DNA of 64,000 nucleotides from an uncultured Bacteroidales bacterium (lineage in GTDB: Bacteria > Bacteroidota > Bacteroidia > Bacteroidales > Muribaculaceae), in assembly GCA_900544535.1 (NCBI GenBank), contig UQVH01000006.1:62001-126000 (forward strand), written 5' to 3'. Position 1 is the first letter of the stretch. The number at the start of each line of letters is the position of its first letter. The notes below the pieces were generated by a model that did no database searches, was not told where the DNA came from, and worked only from the letters and a program-made list of their open reading frames with translations. Position numbers and translations under genes: made by a program. Shown here piece after piece: positions 51,901 to 60,624 of this stretch.

Positions 51901-52148
51901 TCAGGCTTCTCCTTGCGGATGACCTTTTCGACAAAATAAGGAGTCACCGGCAGGAAGTAGATCTTGTCGGCAAAACCGTCTGATGTCTGGACGGTGGCGA
52001 TATTCGGATTGATGAGGACTGTCGTGATCCCCTCTTCCTTCATGGCCTTGAGCGCCTGTGAACCTGAATAGTCAAATTCGCCGGCCTCGCCGATTTTCAA
52101 CGCGCCGCTACCAAGCAGCAATACTTTCTTGATGTTTTCGTTACGCAT
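48924..52148 (-). CDS. carB: Carbamoyl-phosphate synthase large subunit
   Basis: This 1074-residue subunit makes carbamoyl phosphate for pyrimidines and arginine. It has two ATP-grasp halves (first ~1-400, second ~550-930) separated by an oligomerisation region, and a C-terminal MGS-like allosteric domain (~940-1074). [20 protein letters not shown] at the N-terminus and [20 protein letters not shown] in the middle are the paired half-starts. It follows carA after 25 nt. Confidence 0.97.
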   Translation of the reverse strand: [1074 protein letters not shown]

Positions 52149-52173
52149 GATGAAAAATTAATGAGGGGAATGC

Positions 52174-53244
52174 TTAGAGCAGGTTGATGAATTCGTCAAA
52201 CAGAAACTCCGTGTCCTTCGGGCCTGAGCTTGCTTCCGGATGGAACTGGGCCGAGAAGAAGGGCTTGGATTTGTGGCGGATACCTTCGTTTGTTCCGTCA
52301 TTCATATTGATGAAAAGAGGTTCCCAGTCGGCGGGAAGAGTCTCGTTGTCGACTGCGAAGCCGTGGTTCTGCGAAGTGACGAAGCACTGGTTCGAACCGA
52401 CGCGGCGCACAGGCTGATTGTGGCTTCTGTGGCCGTATTTCAGTTTATAGATTCTGGCGCCTGCGGCTTTCGAAAGCAGCTGGTTGCCCATGCAGATGCC
52501 GCAGATCGGCTTGCCGATCTCCATTGCCTTGCGGATGAGACCGACAGTCTCTTCGGCCATGTCGGGGTTGCCGGGACCGTTGGAGATAAAGAGACCGTCA
52601 TAGGGGATTGAGGTGAAATCGTAGTTCCAGGGAACTCTGATTACCTTCACTCCGCGACGTGTCAGACAGCGGATGATGTTGTGCTTCACACCGCAGTCGA
52701 CCAGTACGACAGTCTTGTCGCCCGCTCCGTGATATTCCACTTCCTTGCAGCTAACCTTTCCGACGAGGTTCTCACGGTTGGGATCATAAAAATCGACATC
52801 GTCACAACCGTCAATCACGATCTTTCCGAGCATTGAGCCGTGTTCACGGAGATGCTTGGTCAGCTGACGGGTGTCGATGCCGTAGAGTCCCGGAATTTTT
52901 TCTTCCTTGAGCCACTGGGCCAAAGAGCGGTCGGCCTGCCAGTGGGAATGCTCATACGAATAATCCTGAGCTACTATCGCGCGGCAATGGATATGGTCAC
53001 TTTCATAATATTCACTGACGTCGTCGCGCTCCCGGCAGGGAGGTACGCCGTAATTGCCGAGGATCGGATAAGTGGTCACGAGGATCTGTCCTTCATAGGA
53101 GGGATCGGTCAGACTCTCCGGATAACCGGTCATAGCGGTGTTAAACACAACTTCACCGGAGGTCGAAGCCTCATAGCCGAAGGATTTCCCCTCAAAGGTT
53201 GTGCCGTCTTCAAGAATCAGGACGGCGCGCTTAAACTGTCGCAT
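52174..53244 (-). CDS. carA: Carbamoyl-phosphate synthase small subunit
   Basis: The ATG at 53244 (356 residues) starts MRQFKRAVLILEDGTTFEG, the usual CarA N-terminus; a GTG at 53280 would add 12 residues and cannot be fully excluded. The N-terminal domain is followed by a class I glutamine amidotransferase with the nucleophile cysteine in CGICMGNQL (family consensus GHQ, here GNQ) and the His/Glu pair in QFHPEA. It supplies ammonia to CarB. A -7 lies at 53294-53301. Confidence 0.95.
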   Translation of the reverse strand: MRQFKRAVLILEDGTTFEGKSFGYEASTSGEVVFNTAMTGYPESLTDPSYEGQILVTTYPILGNYGVPPCRERDDVSEYYESDHIHCRAIVAQDYSYEHSHWQADRSLAQWLKEEKIPGLYGIDTRQLTKHLREHGSMLGKIVIDGCDDVDFYDPNRENLVGKVSCKEVEYHGAGDKTVVLVDCGVKHNIIRCLTRRGVKVIRVPWNYDFTSIPYDGLFISNGPGNPDMAEETVGLIRKAMEIGKPICGICMGNQLLSKAAGARIYKLKYGHRSHNQPVRRVGSNQCFVTSQNHGFAVDNETLPADWEPLFINMNDGTNEGIRHKSKPFFSAQFHPEASSGPKDTEFLFDEFINLL

Positions 53245-53293
53245 GGGGTGAATGAATTTTGTAGTTACTTCGGGGTGCACTGTAACCCGTCTG

Positions 53294-53301
53294 CAAAGTT
53301 A
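53294..53301 (-). promoter_or_regulatory. -7 element of the carAB promoter
   Basis: Reads TAACTTTG on the minus strand. Predicted start near 53287, before both possible carA start codons. The -33 is not clear. Confidence 0.5.
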
Positions 53302-53400
53302 CGACTTTTTTAGCAGATTATCTGAGTGTCGGCGAAGATTTATTGCAAAATTCCACCCGATTGTGCCGCAAGGATGCCGCACATTGCCGTGCGATGCTTT

Positions 53401-55665
53401 TCAGCGCACCCGGTCGGCCCTGCGCACCCCCGGAATCTTAAGCACCTTCTTGCAAAGTTCATCGACTGCACGGGTATTGCTGACAAGCACTCCCAGATCG
53501 CAGTTGAACACCTCTTTCTCCGCCTCGATGTTCAGTCGGCGGATGTCTATGTTGAGCGCCGTCGAGATCATGCCGGTCAGTTCCTGCAGAATCCCGTGGC
53601 GGTCTATACCTTCGATTCTGATGTTTGCAAGAAAATAGCCGGCGACCTCATCCCAGCGGGTGGCGACAATGCGCGGGCCGTAGCTGGCTTTGAGAACCTG
53701 CGCGCGCGGACATGTCAGCGCATGCACCTCCACAGTTCCGTCATCGTTGATGAAACCCATCACATCATCACCGGGAATCGGACGGCAGCAGTCTGCAAAA
53801 ATAAAGTTGCGCTCCTTGTCATTGAATTTCAGCACATAGGTCTCCTTAGTATTGATTTTGGGCTTCGGAGCGGCTTCTTTCTCAGCTCCGTCAGGTGCGG
53901 TCAGAAGCCTCCGGGCGCGCTCGGCCTTCTTGTCGCCTCCGAATCCGAGACGGAAAAGACGGCTCACAAGCGAACGGGCTCCACGCGAAGTATTGACGTT
54001 CAGATAGTCGTCGATCGACACTTCTCCGTTGCCGAGTTTGAGGAAAAGCTCCTCGCGCGACTGCACGTGATAGGTGCCGAGAATCTTGGTCATCACACTG
54101 TTGTTCAGAATGATGTCGTTCTGCATCAGGAAGTCGTCGAAGATCTTTTTGCCCTTTTCAATAAACGGCTGCTGGACTTTTCTTAGTTCCTTGCGCAGAC
54201 GGGTCTTGGCTTTGGCAGAGACAAGGAAATTCATCCATTCCTCTTTCGGCTGCTGGGACTGCGAGGTCAGCACTTCGACCTGATCGCCGGAGTTGAGTTT
54301 ATGGGACAGAGGCACCAATTTGTGGTTCACCTTGCCCGCTATGCAGTGCATGCCAAGCTCGGAGTGAAGCGAGAACGCCACATCGAGCACCGTCGCTCCT
54401 GCCGGAAGTGTCAGCAGCTCACCTTTGGGTGTGAACACCACTATCTCCGTGGCAAACAGATTGAGTTTCAGCGTATCGAGAAAGTCGATAGCGCTCGGAG
54501 TGGGATCATCGAGAATATCCTTGATGGTCTTGAGCCAGACATTCAGCTCGCTTTCCTCCTCATGCTCTCCGATCTTGTATTTCCAGTGGGCTGCAAAACC
54601 CTTCTCAGCGATCTCGTCCATACGGCGGCTGCGTATCTGGACTTCGATCCAGTTGCCGTCCGGGCCCATAAGGGTCACGTGAAGAGCCTGATAGCCGTTG
54701 GCCTTCGGATTGGCAATCCAATCGCGCGTGCGTTCAGGATGCGGACGGTAGAGATCGGTCAGAGCCACATATATCTTATAGCACATCTCCTTTTCCGACA
54801 CTCCTTCCGGCGTATCGAAGATTATTCGCATGGCATAGAGATCATAGACCTCCTCGAACGGGATGTGTTTGGTATCCATCTTTCGCCAGATGGAATAGAC
54901 CGATTTCAGCCGGGCCTTCGCCTCATAGTTGAGTCCCATAGCGTCCAGGCGCTTGAGTATCGGAGTGGCAAAATCATTGTAGACCATCTCGCGGCCGGCC
55001 TCGCTCTGGCGGATGAGTCCCGAAATGCGCTCGTATTCGCCGGGATGCTCATATTTGAAGCTCAGGTCCTCAAGTTCGGTCTTTATGGCGAAAAGTCCGA
55101 GACGGTGAGCCAGGGGGGCGTAGATATAGAGCGTCTCTCCGGCAATCTTATACTGCTTGTTGGGCGCCATGGAGCCGAGTGTGCGCATGTTGTGCAGACG
55201 GTCTGCCATCTTGATGAGCACGACTCGTATATCCTCGCTCATGGTCAGAAGCAGTTTTCGGAAATTCTCGGCCTGCGCCGAGGCCTTGTCGCCGAAGATA
55301 CCGCCTGAGATCTTGGTCAGCCCTTCTACTATCCGCGCTATCTTCCGTCCGAAATGCTGCTCGATATCCTCCACCGTATACTCCGTATCCTCGACAACGT
55401 CGTGCAGCAGCGCCGCACATATCGAGGTCGACCCCAGCCCTATTTCCTGCGAGGCGATCTTGGCCACTGCGATCGGATGGAGAATGTAGGGTTCTCCAGA
55501 TCGGCGGCGCACCCCTTTGTGGGCTTCCTTTGCAAAACGGAAAGCCTTCTCTATGATTTCGATCTTCTTTCTGTGGTTGCTGGCGATGTAGCCGTCAAGA
55601 AGATCCCGGAACTGCGATTCGACATAGCGGTCTTCTTCTTCGGGGGTAAGATTGTATTCCTGCAT
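53401..55665 (-). CDS. Bifunctional (p)ppGpp synthetase/hydrolase
   Basis: This 754-residue RelA/SpoT homologue has an HD hydrolase domain (~50-200; ALLHDVVEDTEYT shows the HD pair), a synthetase domain (~240-360; KANGYQALHVTLMG), a TGS domain (~400-460; VFTPKGELLTLPAGATVLDVAFS) and a C-terminal ACT domain (~675-750). The intact HD motif suggests both synthesis and hydrolysis of the alarmone. It follows the guanylyltransferase gene after 64 nt without a visible promoter. Confidence 0.94.
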   Translation of the reverse strand: MQEYNLTPEEEDRYVESQFRDLLDGYIASNHRKKIEIIEKAFRFAKEAHKGVRRRSGEPYILHPIAVAKIASQEIGLGSTSICAALLHDVVEDTEYTVEDIEQHFGRKIARIVEGLTKISGGIFGDKASAQAENFRKLLLTMSEDIRVVLIKMADRLHNMRTLGSMAPNKQYKIAGETLYIYAPLAHRLGLFAIKTELEDLSFKYEHPGEYERISGLIRQSEAGREMVYNDFATPILKRLDAMGLNYEAKARLKSVYSIWRKMDTKHIPFEEVYDLYAMRIIFDTPEGVSEKEMCYKIYVALTDLYRPHPERTRDWIANPKANGYQALHVTLMGPDGNWIEVQIRSRRMDEIAEKGFAAHWKYKIGEHEEESELNVWLKTIKDILDDPTPSAIDFLDTLKLNLFATEIVVFTPKGELLTLPAGATVLDVAFSLHSELGMHCIAGKVNHKLVPLSHKLNSGDQVEVLTSQSQQPKEEWMNFLVSAKAKTRLRKELRKVQQPFIEKGKKIFDDFLMQNDIILNNSVMTKILGTYHVQSREELFLKLGNGEVSIDDYLNVNTSRGARSLVSRLFRLGFGGDKKAERARRLLTAPDGAEKEAAPKPKINTKETYVLKFNDKERNFIFADCCRPIPGDDVMGFINDDGTVEVHALTCPRAQVLKASYGPRIVATRWDEVAGYFLANIRIEGIDRHGILQELTGMISTALNIDIRRLNIEAEKEVFNCDLGVLVSNTRAVDELCKKVLKIPGVRRADRVR

Positions 55666-55729
55666 GGCTTTGACGGTAAGGATTACATTTAAGGATTAAG
55701 TTACTATGATGAATTTTAGGCAGGGCTGT

Positions 55730-56821
55730 TTAAAGATATTTGTCGAGATAGGCTATCCTGACATCGTTGACCATCTGCTTGATCCGCTGCTCCTCGGATT
55801 TGGGGCAGATGAGAAGCACATCGCCGGCATCGGCCACAATATAGTCTTTCAGGCCGTGGGCCACCACTAATTTCTCAGAATCGCGGACTGCAAATATGTT
55901 TCCCGTGCTCTCATAGGCAAGCACCTTGCAGTTCTGGGCTACGTTGCCGTCTTCGTTTTTGGGCGAATTGTCATGCAGTGCGCTCCACGTTCCCAGATCG
56001 TTCCAGCCGAAGCTGACACATTCGACATAGACATTGTCAGCCTTCTCCATCACCGCATAGTCGATCGAGTTGGCCGGGAAAGATGCGAAATTGTCGCGGA
56101 TGAAGGCTTCTTCACGCGGAGTGCCGAAGTCGGATGCCCCGCGGTCAAAGCGTGCGGTCAGATCCGAATCGTGTTTGCGGAGGGCTTCGATGATCGACGA
56201 AGCGCGCCAGAGGAAGATTCCTGAGTTCCAGAAAAACTCGCCCGTCTCCAAAAACACCTTTGCCAGCTCCAGATTGGGCTTTTCGGTGAAAGTCTTCACC
56301 TTCAGTATTCCCGGTTCGGCCTCACGGCCCACCTGAATGTAGCCGTAGCCCGTCTCCGGACGTGTCGGAGTGATGCCGAGTGTAAGCAGCGCGTCATGCT
56401 TCTCGACAAAATCGAATCCGCGGCTGACACACTCTTCAAAGATATTTTCGCGTGTGATCAGATGGTCGCTCGGAGTGACGATCATCGACGCCGCCGGATC
56501 AAGGGCTGCGATATGGAATGCGGCCCAGGCGATACACGGGGCTGTGTTTCGGCGCGCGGGCTCCAAAAGTATATTCTCAGGCAGCAGATCCGGAAGCTGT
56601 TCGCGGATCAGCGGCGCATATTTTTCATTAGTGACCACTAAGACATTCTCTTTGGGGACAAGAGGCAGAATGCGGTCATAGGACATCTGGAGCAGCGAAC
56701 GACCGGTACCAAGGAAGTCGATGAACTGTTTCGGACAGTTTTCACGCGAATAGGGCCAAAAACGGCTGCCGACGCCGCCACACATTATTACACAATACCG
56801 ATGCGAGTTCTGGGTTGCCAT
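55730..56821 (-). CDS. manC: Mannose-1-phosphate guanylyltransferase
   Basis: This 363-residue enzyme makes GDP-mannose from mannose-1-phosphate and GTP. The nucleotidyl-transferase signature IMCGGVGSRFWPYSRENCPKQF and the blocks EPARRNTAPCIAWAA, VTPSDHLI and FTEKPN are present. It lacks the phosphomannose-isomerase domain found in longer ManC proteins. GDP-mannose feeds GDP-fucose and surface glycans. It lies between the permease gene (60 nt) and rel. Confidence 0.92.
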   Translation of the reverse strand: MATQNSHRYCVIMCGGVGSRFWPYSRENCPKQFIDFLGTGRSLLQMSYDRILPLVPKENVLVVTNEKYAPLIREQLPDLLPENILLEPARRNTAPCIAWAAFHIAALDPAASMIVTPSDHLITRENIFEECVSRGFDFVEKHDALLTLGITPTRPETGYGYIQVGREAEPGILKVKTFTEKPNLELAKVFLETGEFFWNSGIFLWRASSIIEALRKHDSDLTARFDRGASDFGTPREEAFIRDNFASFPANSIDYAVMEKADNVYVECVSFGWNDLGTWSALHDNSPKNEDGNVAQNCKVLAYESTGNIFAVRDSEKLVVAHGLKDYIVADAGDVLLICPKSEEQRIKQMVNDVRIAYLDKYL

Positions 56822-56881
56822 AGTGATGAAGAATTGGGTTTTATAAATGGATTTTTTTGATTTCTATTGTTTATGCACTTC

Positions 56882-58111
56882 CTAAGCCATCCGAAGAGAG
56901 ACGGACCTGATGCTCCGCGAGGAGATCAGTCCTGACAGCAGTCCGATGACAGACACGACTGCGGCGGTGACAAGCACATCGCCACCGCGCAGATTACACG
57001 GATAAGTCACTATCGACATCTGCGAATGGTCTCCGCCGAGGGTGATGAGTCCGTAGTGCTGCTGAAGCAGACAGAGCACTATACCTATGATTATGCCTAT
57101 CGCTCCACCGGCCACACCAACAAGCACTCCCTGATAGAGGAAGATCCTGCGGATCATGGCTAACGGTGTGCCTAAGGAACTGAGAATACGCAGACTCTCC
57201 TCCTTTTCTATTATGAGCATCGAAAGTGACGAAAGTATATTGAACGAGGCCATCAGCAAAACGAACACGAGCATCAGAAAGGTGATCCATTTCTCGATAG
57301 CGATCATTCTGAAAGAGTGTGACTGCTGGCGCAAACGGTCGGCCACCACATAGTCGTCGCCGAGCGTGGCGGCGATTCCGGCAGCCACGGCTTGAGCGTC
57401 GGCCGAAGGATCGAGCCCCACATCTAAAGACGAAGCCTCGTCCTCATAGTCGAGCAGACGGCGCGCCGACTCAAGGGGGATGTACAGCATGTCGTTGTCC
57501 AGCTCTGCCTGATTAGTCTGATAGACTCCGCTGACAAGCAGGGTGTCGGTGCAGAAAGCGGCCATCGGAAACGCGGGATTAATGCGCCCGATGCGTCTCG
57601 GCACCGTAAGATACATAGGATATTCCACTGACGGACGTGCTCCTAACTGCATGGCGGTGCCGATACTCAGAAGCGCACAAGGCAGACCGCGGCTGTCCGA
57701 CATATCCATCTCCCCGTCGATCACAAGCGAGCCGATCTCCGACACATCGCCGTAGCCGTCGGGGATGCCGACTACATTGACCGGCGCCTGGACATCGCCA
57801 TAGATCGCCAGAGCCTGAGCGCTGAGCGTAGGTATCACCTTGGCGACACCCGACGCGGCGCCGACGACACGGGCAAGCGAGTCGGACGCGGTGATCACAC
57901 GCCCGTCAGCTCTTGAAATCTTTATGTCCGGATCGACCAGCGACAGCCTGTCGGAAGCCAGATCCGAAAAGCCGTTGAACACGGAGAGCACACAGATCAT
58001 CGCCATCGTAGCCACCGCGATCCCCGCCATCGAGATATAGGAGATGACGTTGACGGCGGTGTGGCTTTTGCGAGCCAGCAGATAGCGTATGGCGATCCTC
58101 AGAGCGGGCAT
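56882..58111 (-). CDS. ABC transporter permease of the LolC/LolE (FtsX-like) type
   Basis: This 409-residue inner-membrane protein starts with LRIAIRYLLARKSHTAVNVISYISMAGIAVA, the LolC/E-type first helix (~20-45), then a periplasmic MacB-like domain (~50-265) and three C-terminal helices (~275-298, ~318-345, ~378-400) forming the FtsX domain. LolCDE releases lipoproteins from the inner membrane for transport to the outer membrane. No lolD ATPase or lolA is nearby, so the partner genes are elsewhere. It follows rbfA after 26 nt. Confidence 0.87.
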   Translation of the reverse strand: MPALRIAIRYLLARKSHTAVNVISYISMAGIAVATMAMICVLSVFNGFSDLASDRLSLVDPDIKISRADGRVITASDSLARVVGAASGVAKVIPTLSAQALAIYGDVQAPVNVVGIPDGYGDVSEIGSLVIDGEMDMSDSRGLPCALLSIGTAMQLGARPSVEYPMYLTVPRRIGRINPAFPMAAFCTDTLLVSGVYQTNQAELDNDMLYIPLESARRLLDYEDEASSLDVGLDPSADAQAVAAGIAATLGDDYVVADRLRQQSHSFRMIAIEKWITFLMLVFVLLMASFNILSSLSMLIIEKEESLRILSSLGTPLAMIRRIFLYQGVLVGVAGGAIGIIIGIVLCLLQQHYGLITLGGDHSQMSIVTYPCNLRGGDVLVTAAVVSVIGLLSGLISSRSIRSVSLRMA

Positions 58112-58137
58112 CCGTTACGGGGGAAGGATTGTGATGG

Positions 58138-58473
58138 TTATTTTTTAAGAAGATTGTCTATGTTGTCGATATAGTCGAGCGAATCGTCAAGATAGAACGA
58201 GAGTTCCGGACATTTCCGCAACTGGAAGCGTACACGCTGCGCAAGCTCATAGCGTATGGTCTTCGCACTCTCGCGGATACTTTCAAGAAGCTCCTGCGAT
58301 TTCTCCGAAGGGAAAATCGACAGATATACTTTTGCGACACTCAGATCCGGAGATACGCGCACGATGCTGACCGACACGAGTGTGCCGTGGGTCTTTGCCG
58401 TCTGCTGACGGAATATTTCACTTAGCTCCTTCTGAAGGAGACGGGATATTTTTGCTTGACGTGTTGATTCCAT
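58138..58473 (-). CDS. rbfA: 30S ribosome-binding factor A
   Basis: This 111-residue KH-like cold-shock and 30S maturation factor starts RQAKISRLLQKELSEIF and ends with LRKCPELSFYLDDSLDYIDNIDNLL, the RbfA signature. It is the likely first gene of the rbfA-permease-manC-rel group, although no TAnnTTTG promoter is seen upstream. Confidence 0.93.
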   Translation of the reverse strand: MESTRQAKISRLLQKELSEIFRQQTAKTHGTLVSVSIVRVSPDLSVAKVYLSIFPSEKSQELLESIRESAKTIRYELAQRVRFQLRKCPELSFYLDDSLDYIDNIDNLLKK

Positions 58474-58542
58474 AGGAATTGGGTTTTAGGGGGTGTTTAA
58501 TAACAACTGTTATTTTCTAAACGCCTGCCGGGCCTCAATGTT

Positions 58543-58588
58543 TGAATTGACCGCCTCCCCCGAAAATCGGAGTGGGGCGGCCAATTCA
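58543..58588 (-). terminator. Hairpin downstream of serS
   Basis: A 13-bp stem (TGAATTGACCGCC paired with GGCGGCCAATTCA, one mismatch) extends with CCCC/GGGG pairing. It lies ~30 nt after the serS stop on the minus strand. No T tract follows on that strand. Confidence 0.6.
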
Positions 58589-58616
58589 GAATATCTGACA
58601 GGAATGACTGCGTCGC

Positions 58617-59888
58617 TTAGTCAATGATGTCGAAGCCGGTGTATTTACGCAGACATTCGGGCACCACGATACCCTGCGGAGTCTGGTTGTTTTCGAGAAG
58701 TGCGGCCATGATGCGCGGGAGGGCGAGAGCCGAGCCGTTGAGGGTGTGGCAGAGGTGGGTTTTCTTGTCCTCTCCGCGGTAGCGGCATTTCAGACGGTTT
58801 GCCTGATAGGTCTCAAAGTTGGAAACCGACGATACTTCAAGCCAGCGGCCCTGTGCGGCGGAATAGACTTCGAAGTCAAAGGTGATGGCAGAGGTGAAGC
58901 TCATGTCGCCTCCGCAGAGACGCAGGATGTGCCAGGGGAGACCGAGCGATTCGAGCAGCCCCTGAACGTGGTCTTTCATCTCTTCGAGTGCGGCGTAGGA
59001 GTTTTCGGGCTTCTCGATGCGGACAATCTCCACCTTGTCGAACTGATGCAGACGGTTGAGTCCGCGCACGTCCTTGCCGTAAGAACCGGCCTCGCGGCGG
59101 AAGCAGGCTGAATATGCGCAGTTCTTCTTGGGAAGTTCGTCGGCCGGAATGATAACATCACGGTAGATGTTGGTCACAGGCACTTCGGCGGTCGGGATCA
59201 GATAGAGCTTGTCTTCGTTGACGTAATACATCTGGCCTTCCTTGTCGGGAAGCTGGCCTGTGCCGTAGCCCGATGCTTCATTGACCACGTAGGGGGGCTG
59301 GATCTCAAGATAGCCTGCCTCACCGGCGCGATCGAGGAAGAACTGGATGAGGGCACGCTGCAGACGTGCGCCCTTGCCGATATAGACCGGGAAACCGGGG
59401 CCGGTGATCTTCACTCCGAGATCGAAGTTGATGATGTTGTATTTCTTTGCGAGTTCCCAATGGGGAAGCGCGTCGGCCGGAAGTTCGGGCATCGGACCGC
59501 CGGTTTTCTCCACGACGTTGTCTTCGGCTGTCTTGCCTTCGGGCACGGCGTCGCAGGGAATGTTGGGCATTCCGAGCAGGATGTCGCGGATGGCGTTTTC
59601 GGTTGTGGTGAGGCGGTCGGCCACTTCTTTCTGCTGAGCCTTGATCTCGGCCACTTTCTTCTTGGCCTCGTCAGCCTCGTCGCGGCGTCCTTCTTTCATC
59701 AGACGGCCGATCGAGTCGGCATATTTCTTAAGTTCGGCGGCGAGAGTGTCGTTCTGATATTGGAGCGAGCGGCGCTCATCATCGAAATCAATGACGTCAT
59801 TTACACCCTGTTTTCCGTCGAATCCTTTGACGGCGAGGCGCGCTATGATGCGTTCGGGGTCCTCTTTGATCTGCTGAAGGGTAAGCAT
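58617..59888 (-). CDS. serS: Seryl-tRNA synthetase
   Basis: This 423-residue class II synthetase has an N-terminal coiled-coil arm (~30-105) that binds the long variable arm of tRNA(Ser), and a catalytic domain with motif 2 (FRREAGSYGKDVRGLNRLHQFDKVEIV) and motif 3 (NGSALALPRIMAALLENNQ). It is complete. No promoter matching the consensus is seen in the 169 nt upstream. Confidence 0.96.
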   Translation of the reverse strand: MLTLQQIKEDPERIIARLAVKGFDGKQGVNDVIDFDDERRSLQYQNDTLAAELKKYADSIGRLMKEGRRDEADEAKKKVAEIKAQQKEVADRLTTTENAIRDILLGMPNIPCDAVPEGKTAEDNVVEKTGGPMPELPADALPHWELAKKYNIINFDLGVKITGPGFPVYIGKGARLQRALIQFFLDRAGEAGYLEIQPPYVVNEASGYGTGQLPDKEGQMYYVNEDKLYLIPTAEVPVTNIYRDVIIPADELPKKNCAYSACFRREAGSYGKDVRGLNRLHQFDKVEIVRIEKPENSYAALEEMKDHVQGLLESLGLPWHILRLCGGDMSFTSAITFDFEVYSAAQGRWLEVSSVSNFETYQANRLKCRYRGEDKKTHLCHTLNGSALALPRIMAALLENNQTPQGIVVPECLRKYTGFDIID

Positions 59889-59953
59889 TTTTCCTTTATT
59901 GTATTGCGGAATACGTTGATTTTTTCTGTCACTTCCGGATGTCGCGGTAATCG

Positions 59954-59999
59954 TTGCCTCAGGTAGTTGCCTCAGGTAGGGACGCTTTTAAAAGCGTCC
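59954..59999. repeat. 13-bp tandem repeat next to a perfect 20-bp palindrome
   Basis: TTGCCTCAGGTAG occurs twice in a row (59954-59966, 59967-59979) and is directly followed by GGACGCTTTTAAAAGCGTCC (59980-59999), a perfect palindrome. It lies between yqeY and serS. It may form the 3' end of the yqeY transcript or be a small dispersed repeat. Confidence 0.55.
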
Positions 60000-60057
60000 T
60001 CCATCACAATAAAGCACCTCCGAGGTTATTTGCGTCATCCGTGGACGTACGGTTCTC

Positions 60058-60507
60058 TCAGGCAAGGAGTTCTCTGACTTTGGCAGAAATCACTTTGCCG
60101 TCGGCACGACCGGCGAGAGCCTTCGAGGCAACGCCCATGACCTTGCCCATCTCTTTGGCAGAAGTGGCGCCGGTCTCGGCGATAATCTTCTTCAGTTCGG
60201 CGGTGAGTTCCTCTTCGGTCAGCTGCTTGGGGAGATATTCTTCTATGACAGCAGCCTCGGCCAGCTCATTGTCGCGGAGGTCAAGTCGATTCTGTTCGTC
60301 ATAGATCTGAGCCGTCTCGCGGCGCTGCTTGGCCATTTTTGCGAGAATCTTGGTAGCCTGTTCGTCCGAAAGAGAACCGTCGCCACCCTTGGCAGTCTTG
60401 GCTTCAAGAAATTCTTTCTTAATTCCGCGGAGAGTCTCAAGTCTCACCTTCTCGCGGGCGAGCATCGCACTCTTTATGTCGGCTGAGATTTTATCGAATA
60501 AATCCAT
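60058..60507 (-). CDS. GatB/YqeY domain protein
   Basis: This 149-residue protein corresponds to the tRNA-binding YqeY domain also found at the C-terminus of GatB. It starts DLFDKISADIKSAMLAREK and has EEYLPKQLTEEEL and the C-terminal GKVMGVASKALAGRADGKVIS motif. It is free-standing, which is common; its role in tRNA amidation is not established. Its own promoter lies at 60536-60564. Confidence 0.92.
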   Translation of the reverse strand: MDLFDKISADIKSAMLAREKVRLETLRGIKKEFLEAKTAKGGDGSLSDEQATKILAKMAKQRRETAQIYDEQNRLDLRDNELAEAAVIEEYLPKQLTEEELTAELKKIIAETGATSAKEMGKVMGVASKALAGRADGKVISAKVRELLA

Positions 60508-60535
60508 ATCTTTTTCTTATTTATTTTTAGAGCTA

Positions 60536-60564
60536 CAAAGTTACACAGAAATTTGATTAAACAA
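60536..60564 (-). promoter_or_regulatory. Promoter of the yqeY gene
   Basis: On the minus strand TTG (60564-60562), 18 nt, then TAACTTTG (60543-60536). Spacing is 1-2 nt short of ideal. Confidence 0.55.
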
Positions 60565-60568
60565 CGAA

Positions 60569-60603
60569 ACTTCCCCGCCATTTTTCATAAATGACAGGGA
60601 AGT
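60569..60603 (-). terminator. Terminator of the small membrane-protein gene
   Basis: ACTTCCC and GGGAAGT arms with an inner CATTT/AAATG pairing form a hairpin about 25-55 nt after the stop. On the minus strand a T-rich stretch follows. Confidence 0.6.
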
Positions 60604-60624
60604 ATGACATTTTTTCGCGGCACC

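Noticed and set aside
54301..55308. 335-codon plus-strand open frame
   Set aside because: Antisense to the (p)ppGpp synthetase gene, which is complete with four domains. Shadow.
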